In this document: one piece after another, positions 35,803 through 46,700 of the stretch
Numbering within the stretch: position 1 is the first letter of the stretch
Layout of the letters: every line of letters begins with the position of its first letter
Origin: Sarcomyxa edulis
Taxonomy: Eukaryota; Basidiomycota; Agaricomycetes; Agaricales; Mycenaceae
Length of the DNA stretch: 64,000 nt
Direction of reading: 5' to 3'
Assembly (NCBI GenBank): GCA_009761415.1
Contig: QUOL01000001.1
Span: forward strand, 1,364,001-1,428,000
The notes under the pieces: model-generated
Databases searched by the model: none
What the model saw: the letters and a program-made list of their open reading frames with translations, nothing else
What the model was told of the DNA's origin: nothing
Translations under genes and position numbers: made by a program

Positions 35803-35993
35803 TGCAGAATTGTTGATGGAATAAAAAATGAAATATTTTTTAGCGTGTTGGACGATGTTAGGCTACAGCTTTGATCGAATTGGGCGAGCGAGAGCGGACG
35901 CATAATGGCGGTCCACAGATCCTCCTACAGTTACAGATACCGAAACAGGATACATAATTCATATTCAAGTAAATAGTTGTCTAACTCAATCCT

Positions 35994-37192
35994 CTAGTGT
36001 GGCGGGGAAGGAGAGGGCGAAGGTGATGGGGTCGGTGTCCGAGGTGACCAGGACATCTTGATGTGTCGTAACTGTTCTTCGGCCAAGAGTCTCTTCGCAG
36101 CCTCGTCATCAGCTAATTTCAGCGCTTGTCGCTTCTTCCTCGCCTCCTCCTCCATTCCATCCTCTGCTTTTCGCAAGGCAGCATACGCACGAGCAGTCTC
36201 GGCTTTCGCTTCAGCAACTTCGTTTTGCAGTCGCTCAATCGTTTGCGTGGGACTTTCCAGATAGTCTGGGACCGGGAACGGGGGAGAACGAGGGTGGTGA
36301 TGTGCAATTGGAGACGCTGTATATCCAATTATTCCAGGAAAAGGAGAACGAGGCTCGTAATGCGGTTGCGAGTCCTCACTTTCAGGATCGATATCAGAAC
36401 TATGTCCCCCTTCACCGTCATCAATCATCTCCTCGTCCTCTGCTTCGTGCGGCGCATGTGAGCCAGAGGTCTGAAGCGTCAACTGTACGGATCCTGTCTT
36501 CTGTGACGTTGGGGATGTAAGCTCTAGGGCATCTTTGTTGGCGCGACCGCGTTTCCGCGGTCGTTTGGTGCCGGGAGGAGCTAGAAGATTCACAGTCCAA
36601 TAAGACCCAAAACCGGGGTCTGTCACTGGTCGAGGTTGCCTTTCGAATAGGCGATTAAGGGAGAGGTGATGCCTAACAGATTGCTGGTCGCATGATAAGC
36701 ATCTATACAAAAAACGAAGGGAACTAGGTACTAACCTTCCAGGTCGCGCCAGCAGTCTTGTAATAAGGGTATTTATCTTCCATAGCAGCATAAATCTCTC
36801 GTATTGTGAGACGGCGCCGTGGACTACCTAAAATAGCACAGCGGAGAATGACGGGTAGTGTATGCTGTGGTCGACCATCTGTGTCGGGGAGACATGTCAG
36901 GGTATCAGGACAGTCCTGGTGTGGAGGGTGATCTATAGGAGGTAATTCCTCGCGAGGGTATCTGCTTATAATGGGTTCTGGCGTATGTTCGCTGTGGTTC
37001 GAAGAGGGGGACGTGGGTTCGTCGCTCGTGGAAGAATATTGTGGCTGTTCTGGCTTCACAGAGTCATGGCCAAGCGGTCTGTCATGAAGCATAGTGAGTC
37101 TAGGATATATATTGGATAAAAAGTAGAGGATACCTAAAGTCCTGCCTGCTGCCTTCATCTTCTGGGTTGAGGATGGATCGTAGGCTTGTCAT
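35994..37192 (-). CDS. Forkhead-box transcription factor
   Basis: DNA-binding regulator of the winged-helix type. The start chosen is MTSLRSILNPEDEGSRQ at 37192; an intron then joins DF(R)LTMLHDRP. The forkhead domain spans the second intron: LPVILRCAILGSPRRRLTIR, IYAAMEDKYPYYKTAGATWK, then QSVRHHLSLNRLFERQPRPV and DPGFGSYWTVNL. The helix-3 recognition sequence (SVRHHLSLN) is typical. A basic stretch (KRPRKRGR) follows as a likely nuclear signal. The C-terminal half has an acidic patch, a coiled coil rich in Ala/Glu/Lys and a Ser-Pro repeat tail. Target genes unknown. An in-frame upstream extension is open but lacks conserved features. Confidence 0.85.
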
Positions 37193-37598
37193 GGTCCTGG
37201 TGATAGATGCAGATGGCCACAATAGTGGGTGGACCCACAACAGATCGGATCTGGCTAAGAAAGGAAACCTTGTGACCAGATCGGATGACAAATCATTGTG
37301 CTCGGCAATAGCCGCATATTGACTCCGAATCTTCACACGCGTGCTTCATGGAGGTGAGCGCGTGGTGTCCCCGATCCAACACCGGTGGGAGAATGAACAG
37401 CATCTCTCGAGTCACTTCGTGTACACAAACGTACGTCGCAACCCCATGGAGACACACAATGCTCGGAAGTACCAAATTATTAGAATTGTATTAAGTGATG
37501 TACAGGGTCTAATCAGGATTCAAGTACGCAGTAAACGACGCAGGATACCATACAGCAAGGCCACTCTATAAATCGATCGAAATAAGTATGTAGTACAC
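37193..37598. other. Spacer upstream of forkhead gene
   Basis: About 400 bp with forkhead promoter sequence and the 3' side of the Zn2Cys6 gene. No gene seen. Confidence 0.45.
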
Positions 37599-40500
37599 TC
37601 AGTTACCAAAGTGCTGTGCCATCGGAGAGAAATCGTAAGCATACGATGTACCAGCGTCCACATTACCCTGAAGCCAATCCTCGACGGCAGGTGGCCCGTT
37701 ATACCCAAGACCGTTCGGTGGAGGAGAAAGAACGGTGCCCATCCCATTGTTCATGTTGTTGTTATTGTTGTTGTTGTTGTTCATACCGTTCGAAGAAGAC
37801 GCACCAGGAGATAATGGATGCGGGGAATCTTGTCCGCCGGTAGTACGAGGCCACCATTCGTAGCCAGGGTAGAACGATGTCGAGGGCTCAATGCCTGGGA
37901 CATCAAGTCCCAGCATATGTGCCATCATCCTCTGGCTCAAGTCCTGTACGCCATTGACATTCTCCAGCACGGGCTTTTGAGCGTCTTGGAAGGTCTGAAA
38001 GGCCTCGCGCTGAAGATAGTCCGAGCTTTTCGAATTCCCGCCGAACGCATCATCAGCACCCCGTTTCTGCCTGTCTGGGCCTTGCTCTACCGAAGTTGCA
38101 GCGTGGTCGAATCCTAACTTGACTCCGTTGAGCAACTGCCATGAACGAGAGGCACTGGGCCAAACAACCTGGTAGAAATAATGATCAGACAGATGACCCG
38201 ACATATCGCAAATCGACCAACCTCCATCTCCTTCAGCGCCGTCAAACATTCCCGTAGACCTAAAGAGGCTTGGAGGTTTGCTGGTCGAAGAGTCACTGTA
38301 ATGGTCACTATTAGTTCGTGCATGGCGATGGACCGCGAGATGTTGAATACGCACAAGTCAAGATATGCATAATGCTAACGTCTTAAATGAGATTCCACAC
38401 TACGAGAGAACATGACTCGTAGACAGCTCACCCAGCATTAAAGATATAGGAAGAAAGGAACGGTGATGCACGCTTCAGATTGAAGTTTTCGTGACAGGCA
38501 GCGACTGGTAATTGCAGGTCAGTACGCCGATGTAAGTTATTATGATGCACATATCCCACCTATCGAACTGACATGACTCGCAGCACCTTGAGCGAGGTCG
38601 AACGCTTTCAAGGATACGGTGTCGGATTCAAGAGTATAGTTGCGAGGCGCTGCTTCGACACTAATGATTGTTGAATTTGTAAGCTGCCACAACATTAGGT
38701 CAATCACGACCTACCTTTGCCAATTTGGAATGCTGCAGACATGGTCTGTAAGTACGAGCAACATGGGCCACAACGCACACGACTTACAAAGCACGATTTA
38801 GTAATAAGACTGCCCCCCAATATCGAATATGAAGGAAAAGAATATGCGGTGGCGGGATGGTCCTCTTGCTGGACGAGTCGTAACGCAAACTTGGAGGTAG
38901 GCTGATATACCATTGGTCAAGTCTAGCTTCTAAGTTGGCTAGCATCGAGCGTCGAGATACACGGGGGGTGGTAGACCGGACAGGATAAGCCATAGATATG
39001 ATAGAGCCTAGAATGACGGCTAACGAGAACGCAATGTCAGATATCAGATGTAAAAAAGAGAGTGCGAAGTCATACAAAGAGTGGACGCGGCACAGAAACA
39101 ACTCATGACTCTACCCGGAACAGGTGGATAGTTGGCACTGACAGGGTCCTCCGGCAGGGGCTGCCATGGCTCGTTCTCTTCTTCCTAAAAGTTATCAATA
39201 GGTCAGTTGAGAATGAAGCAGCATTCTTGTCCACAGTTCAACGTACTTCGCGCACTTCGGGTAATGGTGTATCGTAATCACCCTCTCTGATACATATTGG
39301 ACGCCCTATACATGGTGTGAGGATGTGAATTGATCAGATGAAGAGGAATCGAATTACCCATATATACGGAGCCATATCTGGAGATTGAAGAGTCATGTCA
39401 GTATGCCATATGGTCACGACTATCTATACGAACCTATCGGCCAGACAACAAGCCCACCAGATTTGTCGTCGCGTTTGCATCTCCTCGGGTGAGAACAGAT
39501 CACCCCCGTGAATCTTCCATCGTTCCGAATTACAGTTTAATCCAAGATCAATAGCCTGAAAGACAATAAGTTTCCCGCTGAGGATGGTAGAACGGAAGAC
39601 CAACCATGCGTATTGCCATCCCTGAAGACGAGACGTAGTTAGTTCACGGTCGATTAGTGGAATGATGATCTTACCAATGTATATCCATGCTTGCTCCATA
39701 GACCCTGTGATGCATTAATAAGACTCTAGTTAACGCAATGGAAACCACGTACCGATTCCAAATTCACGATGGCCTAGAAGTAACAGCGACTGTACAGTGG
39801 AAGGGCGCGATCGATGGAATACTTTGGCTATGAAAGAGTCAGGTTTGTGTCGGAGCGGTTGTATGGGGATCCTCACTGAGTATAAGTCGCGCGTCGTCTA
39901 GATATTCACAACCCGCCTCCCACATTTGTCCATTGGTAGGAACAGGCATCTCGTCATCGGATAGACGCGCTGCGATGGAAAACATGGAGAGGAGGAGTAA
40001 TTTGGTGACTCGCTGGGAAGGTTCTGGTTTGGGGGGCGGGGAAGGTGTGGGTGAGAGCATTGAGAAGGCGTCTTGTCTGTGGGAAAGGGGGGTATCAGGG
40101 GATGATTCAGCTCTCTGGGTTCGGACGACTTGCTGGTGTTTTCTACGAAAAGGAGTCAGCGACCGCAGATATGAGGAATCAAAACATAAAAAGCACCTAC
40201 TTTGCGTTATATTCTGCCAGGAATTGTGATTTATGTATTACGGGGAAGACGGGATGAATGTTCGTGAAATACAAAGCAATGAATTTATCCTGGAGTTCCA
40301 CAGGGGGCATCGTAACGTCCACATCTTCTTCCTGAAGTAAATGCACGGTGCTGTTCTTCAGTGGCGGCCACACCCTAGCCATGGGCAATCTCCTACAAGA
40401 CAGTCAGAAATGCATTACTGTTCCCAAAATGTACTGCATTGCGCACCATATTCCACCTTCGTTCCGATCGTCCGTCCTATCATTTCTACCTAGCAAGGGT

Positions 40501-41743
40501 AGACCACTGGCATTCCCATGAAAACGAACCTGATCAAACGTGAGAAAGACGAAGATAAGAACATGCCGGACTGTTTAAGAACCTCCTGATTTTCGTCCAA
40601 TGAAAGTTGCCCGATCCCATCTGTAGCATCCAGGTTGGGGTTAAATTCATCGGTATCTGACGGCGGATGTGAGTTCGAGTGCGTCAATCTATTATAAAGA
40701 GCCGCACTGACCAGACTGCGCGTCCAGTGTATACATGTTGCTCCAATCTGGAACTCGAGAAGATGAGGATGCGGTTGCGTTCAATCTCCGTCTTTGAGAA
40801 GAAGGTGGGCCTGGGTTTTCGAATGATGTCGATGAACTTGCGCGACCATAGTCTGATGGAGGGTTCATGTTGGAGCTCGAAGAAGCCAGACGAGCTGAAA
40901 GATTGTCTTGCCATTCCATAGTAGGAATAACCGATAGACCGTGGTCTGTGCAGAAAGTCAATTTAGAGAGCGAGATCGTAGATCAGAGGTGACCATCACC
41001 TTTGCTAGAAGAGACTATCTCGCGCGACACTCTGGACTGTCTTCGGGATCGTGCAGGGTCGCGAGATGATGAAGATTCATTGCTTTTCAGAATTGAAGCG
41101 AATAGGTCCTCTTTCGTTGCGCCGGCCGGTTGATGGATTCGACCAGATGCACCCTGTAACGATGTCAGCACCTCGTGAAATCGGAGCCAATGTGGGGGAG
41201 ACTCACGAAAGGACCGGCATCAACTCTACTGATGATCTCGCGCGCAAGGTCGTCTTTTCGCATATCTGAAACGATGCTTTGCACCTTAGGATCTGGACAC
41301 TGGATGACAGCGCCTAGGAGTGATTCCACTTGGTGCCATCGTTGTTCGATGGCATGAATGTAGCCTTTTGGAGGGCCTCGTTTGTAACTTGGACCTAAGG
41401 AAATGGATGAGAAGAGGTTCTCCTGAGTTGAGCGGGGTCGAGAGCATAAACCTACCTAAATACGTGCAAGCTTAAAAAGAACGTCAGAGCTAATTAACAG
41501 ATACACGAGCGTTAAGCTCACCTGTTCCTACCAAAGCGCAACTCTTACATGGACCTCCATCAGCGGAACGTTCGCACTTGCTCTTGGTCTTTCGACATTG
41601 ATCACAGGCTTGATATAACCAAGTCAGAAAATATAGGGTTGTTTCAGGCGGTGACAAGTACCTCTACTGCTTCTTTTCCTGGACGCCGACTGCGAATCGT
41701 GAGCAGCTTCGTCGTCGGATGGGTCAGAATCAGGCCAATTCAT
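37599..41743 (-). CDS. Zn2Cys6 transcription factor with fungal-specific TF domain
   Basis: Starts at ATG 41743 (MNWPDSDPSDDEAAHDSQ). A short intron leads to the zinc cluster ACDQCRKTKSKCERS...CKSCALVGT, then CTYLG, with six Cys. GPSYKRGPPKGYIHAIEQR follows the cluster, a basidiomycete hallmark. The middle has the fungal TF domain: HPVFPVIHKSQFLAEYN, LLLLSMFSIAARLSDDEMP, IDLGLNCN and RRQIWWACCLADR. The C-terminus includes a run of nine Asn coded by GTT/ATT repeats at about 37757-37785 and is otherwise low complexity. About a dozen introns. Regulated pathway unknown; XlnR-like regulators share the cluster type, but this is not enough to assign a role. Confidence 0.85.
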
Positions 41744-42001
41744 TTTGCAAGATAAAATAGAGAGGACGATGAAAAGGAAGAAGAGTGAAATGGAGTTGAC
41801 CAAAGTTTGTCAATTCCATAACCCCTCAATCGGACGAGCATGCCCAGATCCGGTAATCCAGGCTTTCACGTGCACTAAAGTACGTAGTCGCGCCTCATCA
41901 CGACAAGATACAAAGGGTATGTAGCAAAGGGCATTGCAGGTGATATATCATTGAATTTCCACACCTGGCCTACGGACGAGACAGCGCCTACAGAAGGACG
42001 C

Positions 42002-43319
42002 TTACTGAAGAGGACTGAAAGATAGTGGTACAAGGATAATTGAATCCATCACTTTCACAAGTTGCGCAGTCTGATTCAAGCATATTAGGTGAATATCAGG
42101 CTACGTCAAAAAAGTCAAAACAAACCTTGGACACCGTCTCTGCCCATCCATCAATCTTCCACGCCTCTTCACGCGCCTCCTTCCTCTTCTCGAGGTTCCT
42201 GCGCCACCAGAGCCAAATTCGAGTTCAATTCGTAATGTTTAGCACTGTCTTACTTACGGGTATTGCCAGCAATGATGGACCTGGTGTAACCGCCCGACCT
42301 GACTGAACCAGGCTCCGATTGGAGAAAAGCCGAACTTTCTCCGTGCCTACTCGATACCAAGTCAGTTACAATGCCTGGATGCGAATATGGATAAACATGC
42401 CTCAATTCCCTTTCTCCTGATAGTGTGCGCAGATGGCGTAAGCGTGGGATTACTAAAGGTAGACTGGAGCTCACCATGTTGTTTCCCACTCCAAGAGAGT
42501 GCCGGGCTTCAGTTGGTACGATCTCAATTCGAAGATACCTCCCTGAGCATGGGGAGGAGCAGTCGGGAAGAAGGCAAATTCTTGACTCAGGTGAGATGAG
42601 CGAGAGTATAAGTAGGGCAACATTGCCTGATACGCCTTGTGGTGACGCTTCATACCTCGTGCGTAAGTATCTCAAGACAAGGAGGAATGCATGGTACGCG
42701 TACCTCAGAATTCCGTACAAGGCCCGTGGTCATGTCGAATCCAGCATAGTTTTCATATTCGAGGATATGAAGGAAACTACACATTAGATCAGCGAGAGAC
42801 TCTGAAGGGACTAACAAAGAAACGGACGAGTCCTGCTCTCCTACGAGCGTCTCCCAGTTCCCGGTGAGTTTGACACGCAATTCCAGATCATCCCTGATGC
42901 CTGTGTAATATTTCTCTCTGTACGAGTGTCTTAGCAACGTGTAAATGATATACACGACACGACTAGAGCTTACGCGGCTTTCTTGTATTCCTCTCTCTTA
43001 TCAGGTTTCACTTGATGGGCTGTACAAAAGATGAGACAAAGGAAGAGGACGGACAGCAAACGCACGTACTCTCAAACCCATGAATGTACTTTCCCCGACC
43101 GACTAATCGGGAGTGCTGGAGGACGTCAAGCTCTCCAGCCTTCTTGGCTTCTGGCGAGCCATGCAGTATCGACTGGATCAATTTGGGATCAATGCTGTTA
43201 GAGATGCTCTGCGAGCTCTGTGCAGTCACCTGAACCGAGATTATCGGCCTTCTTGAAGCTGGTAAAGTAACGATTGGTGCTGCCGTCCGTCCTACGAGTC
43301 TCGAGAGCATAGCAGACAT
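42002..43319 (-). CDS. NIPSNAP-family protein, mitochondrial
   Basis: NIPSNAP proteins are mitochondrial proteins with two dimeric alpha-beta barrel halves, linked in animals to mitophagy signalling. The start MSAMLSRLVGR at 43319 gives a short basic presequence. Family landmarks: LIQSILHGSPEAKKAGELD, HSRLVGRGKYIH, GNWETLVGEQDS, HILEYENYAGFD, GGIFELRSYQLKPGTLLEWE and WRRNLEKRKEAREEAW. The last exon was placed by hand: after the donor following VSK, AG leads to TAQLVKVMDSIILVPLSFSP and TAA at 42004-42002, which matches the conserved end of the family. Seven or more short introns. Confident of family; precise role in fungi unclear. Confidence 0.87.
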
Positions 43320-43512
43320 TGAGAGCAACGCCGACCTGTGGTAGTTAGAACGTTAGCAGTGAGTGTGTGAAGTAGTAGGTATGCAGGGTGGTTTCAATTG
43401 TGCGGTTGTTGAGCGGAAGCTTCTTGCAGCCAGGCTTGGGCGCTTAACCTGATACAGTATACATGACGTATCCGGGGTATTCTTCAGAAAAATAATTCCA
43501 TCAAAAAATACC

Positions 43513-43558
43513 ACCGCCTCTAGTCTCAAGGCCTGACCGCCTCTAGTCTCAAGGCCTG
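43513..43558. repeat. Perfect 23-bp tandem duplication
   Basis: A 23-bp unit (ACCGCCTCTAGTCTCAAGGC + CTG) is present twice head to tail. The second copy holds the stop codon of the neighbouring glycosyltransferase gene (43551-43549). Confidence 0.85.
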
Positions 43559-45445
43559 TTACCGCCAAGACCTCGCAGCCAGACTTCGTAAATACACCAA
43601 CGAACACCAAGGTCTTTCTCTAATCGCGCTCTGAAGAATCGAGCGCTCTCGTCAGGCTTTCCTTCCAACATCCGGATAGCACATTCCCTCAAGTTTTCAC
43701 CTGAATTAAGCCCCTCGCAGCCCAATATCGGCGAGTCTGTGCACGACAACGCGTGCTCAACAAATGTCTAGGAAGGTAAATCTCAGCAACCCCGATACGG
43801 ACTGAATAAGCTGAAAACGAACCCATTGCACGCCGTCTAGTGAGGTCTCGAATGCCGAAGCCTGCAAAATGGACTCCGTGTTCACGTCCACAAGCCATGC
43901 CATTTCAATGTCTCTCCAGTCGTCCTGAACAGTTCCCAGCACGTCTATGGACACGGCATCTCCAGTAATCGCATCTGAAGTGATAGTTTCAGCGAAGCGA
44001 ACCTAGATCTCTGTAAGAACTTACTGTCGAAGCTGATGAACGCAGACTCGGTACGACCATCGACGGCTTTCGAAAGAGGGAAGCTTAGATAATGATGTTT
44101 TCTTGCTTCTCCCAAAAGCTCTAGATTTTCATTCTCTACGGTAAGCATGTCCTTGGGGGGAGCAACAGGGACCAGAACAGATTCCGGGAGAAGATCAATA
44201 GAAGTCTCCAAGATACAAGGTGTACCGAGACATGGCGTACGGAATACGGGCTTCGAGAACGTGGTTGTCGTCAAGTCGATGAATGGAAGATTCCTGGCGA
44301 TGCATGTAGATCCAACGCAACTCAGAATGGAGTCTAGATATTCTGCTGCTCGAGCCTGATGCGGGAACTCAGCAGACTGATTGAAGCTTGTGGAATAGGA
44401 CGATGAACGCACAATATGTTTGTTGTTTCTGATTTCTCCTGCAGTACCAACAGTGAAAGGCTGTCCACCACCGAGTTCGATGCCTTGATCAAGCCAAGTT
44501 TCCGGTATAGAGTTCGAAAGGATCGTGTAGTAATTGTCGGCCATATTCATCTCAGCTTCCGAGAAATTCAAAGCTTTGACCAGAGCAAGAAAATCGACGG
44601 CACGAGAACGACGAATCAGGGCCCCGTATCCAAGCCAAGCAAAGGATGTATGAAACTGTGGATCCCTCCTAATGGTCCGTAGATAACTAGACAGCGAGTC
44701 ATGGGGCGGTAAAAGGTGAATGTCGCGTTCATCCACTGAATCCCGAGCCCGAGAGCTCATGGCTTGAATTATTTCAGGCCAAACGAGATAGTCATCATCC
44801 TTTGGAGAGGGGATCAGCGAGGATCAACAACACAAAAACAGGAAAGAGAAAAAACCTGTATGAAACAGTATGGGGTTACTGCCTCTGCGCACGCTAAGAA
44901 CCTGCCTTGAAAATATAGGTTCGATGGTGAGTTGTAGATCTTCAGTTTACCCTGGGGACACTGAGTGGTCAAAAAGTCCTGGACAAGAATGTTTGGAATA
45001 ACTTGGCTAAAAAGTGTATGGGGGCAGACGAGCAGACTCTTTGTGATAGTTTCTGAGGACTATTGTTCCATATGAACACGGTTGCGATCGTGTCATCAAG
45101 CCAAGGCCCACATAGCAGGGAGACGATCCTGATCACGTTCGGAAGACGAGACCAGTTCAGAATTACTGCAGTAGTGTCTGGACTGTTCGGAGCAGGACGA
45201 CGCACAACAAGTCGGCTGACTTCGAGGGTGCTCGGCGCCGAGTTCTGATGCACGTCTATGCGGAATGTAGCGGGGAACGAGAGAGAGGGGATGTCGAGGT
45301 CAAGTAGCACATCTTTCATAGAAATCCGAGTCGGAGGTGCGCGAAAAATGATATGTTCTCGAAGACTGATGGAGACTGCCAAAACAAAAATGACAGATAA
45401 CCAGAATAATAGCGAACGACATTGAATTTTGCCAGCGAGCACCAT
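43549..45445 (-). CDS. Type II membrane glycosyltransferase (GT64-like), basidiomycete type
   Basis: MVLAGKIQCRSLLFW at 45445 leads into a single hydrophobic anchor (LSVIFVLAVSISL), so the catalytic part would face the Golgi or ER lumen. Exon pieces read TTAVILNWSRLPNVIRIVSL, ATVFIWNNSP, KLKIYNSPSNLYFQGRFLAC, CFIQ then, after an intron, DDDYLVWPEIIQAMSSRAR. The DDD is the likely metal/nucleotide-sugar site of a GT-A fold. The layout resembles GT64 transferases, but the family call is my inference. The C-terminal part (CLGTPCILETSIDLLPES, later ESAFISFDS, IDVLGTVQDDW, RWCIYEVWLRG) looks like an F5/8-type beta-sandwich. Substrate unknown. TGA at 43551-43549 lies in the 23-bp duplication. Confidence 0.65.
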
Positions 45446-45641
45446 TTGCGAGCTCGAGTGTGGTGAGGATGGAAGGTGGGTGAAGTAAAACCCGGACGAT
45501 CGAGAAATGTGTCTCCTCGACACGCAACTTCGACGCGTACAACATAAGTACACCAGCCTTTTTTCGACTTATCATACATTTATCCTTATGACTTATCTTC
45601 TCGTGAAAAAAACTCTGTTCGTGGTCGATTTTACAGTAAAA

Positions 45642-46484
45642 CTAATCCATTCTGCCCTTGAGCGTGCGTGTGATCACCTTGTCTTTAGTACTGCACCAGA
45701 CATGTTAGCAATATCGAACGAGGGAATATAGCAAAAACAACTTACATCACATGCACGATGCATCCCCAACCAGAATACGTGTCTCGGTCCACTGCGTTCA
45801 TCAGCGTCTGCGATATCGTCTCGAACAAATCTTCGGGCTCCAAGTCAGGTTCCCAAAGCCCTTCGGCCACACCGTATAGCTTCGTGCTTGCTGTCCCCGC
45901 TACAACGAAGTCCTTGGCAAAGTTCAGACACCCGATCAGATCAGTCGCTGCAATGAAAGGTTTCAGGCCGCCTGATGGTGTTTTCGAGAGACCAGCCATG
46001 ACTGGTTCGATGAAGTATGGACCGAATCGATGTTCGTATAGTGTCGATGAGACGAGGTGGGCAAAGGTCTCGGGCTCGATCTCGCGTTCTTCTTTGATGG
46101 TGTACATGTTCACTCTGAACCGAAATCGTTCCCGTCTGAAAGAAGTAGAGATGTGTTAGTAGTCCAAATGAATGTTGAAGCAAGTCTACTCACAGAGTTG
46201 TTACGTCGGTGGCTAGCCCAGGCAAGCCGAGGTATATACGATCGGTGACAGGAAATATCTGGATCACAATAAGTACTTCAATACACCGCCAGCGTATAGC
46301 ACAGTACGCACTCTTTCGAAGTTGGACGAGATACCCAGTGCTTGGTTTCCAAGCCGCAAGTCAGAAGCAATAGCCACGCAGTCTTTTCCAACCATAGCCA
46401 CGACCGAACCACCGTTATAGTCCATAATCGACTGCAAGGATAATAAGATACAAGAATGGTATTGAAGAACGCAGAGCTCACCAT
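45642..46484 (-). CDS. PUP3: 20S proteasome subunit beta-3
   Basis: Non-catalytic beta subunit of the 20S core. The start codon at 46484-46482 is followed at once by a 50 nt intron (46481-46432); the next exon begins SIMDYNGGSVVAMVGKDCVA, giving the usual MSIM...YNGG start. Further landmarks: DLRLGNQALGISSNFE, LYEHRFGPYFIEPVMAGL, DLIGCLNFAKDFVVAGT and LFETISQTLMNAVDRD. The C-terminus TKDKVITRTLKGRMD with TAG at 45644-45642 was placed past the last intron. Length near the standard 205 residues. It is divergent from the MoaA-MoaC gene with about 215 bp between starts. Identity is secure. Confidence 0.93.
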
Positions 46485-46700
46485 GCTGGGCAACGATTTG
46501 TATAGTTTTCGAGTACGCGTAAGTGAGAGTTGTGGTCAGGCGCGAGTTGAAGTGACGCGTCCTCTCAGCTTCCATCGCGGTGACTGTTACGGCCATGATC
46601 GCTTTCTGTGGGGATTTATCCTACTTCTACTTCTTGCTTATTGAGCATGCTACAAGACTACAAGTAAAGTCTGCCTAGAATAATACCCAAATCATACACC

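Noticed and set aside
37757..37785. GTT/ATT microsatellite
   Set aside because: In frame and codes the Asn run of the Zn2Cys6 regulator; ordinary low complexity.
46485..46596. N-terminal extension of proteasome beta-3 by the open frame upstream of the start
   Set aside because: The family starts MSIM/MDYNGG; splicing at the first ATG gives exactly that, while the extension puts the intron out of frame.
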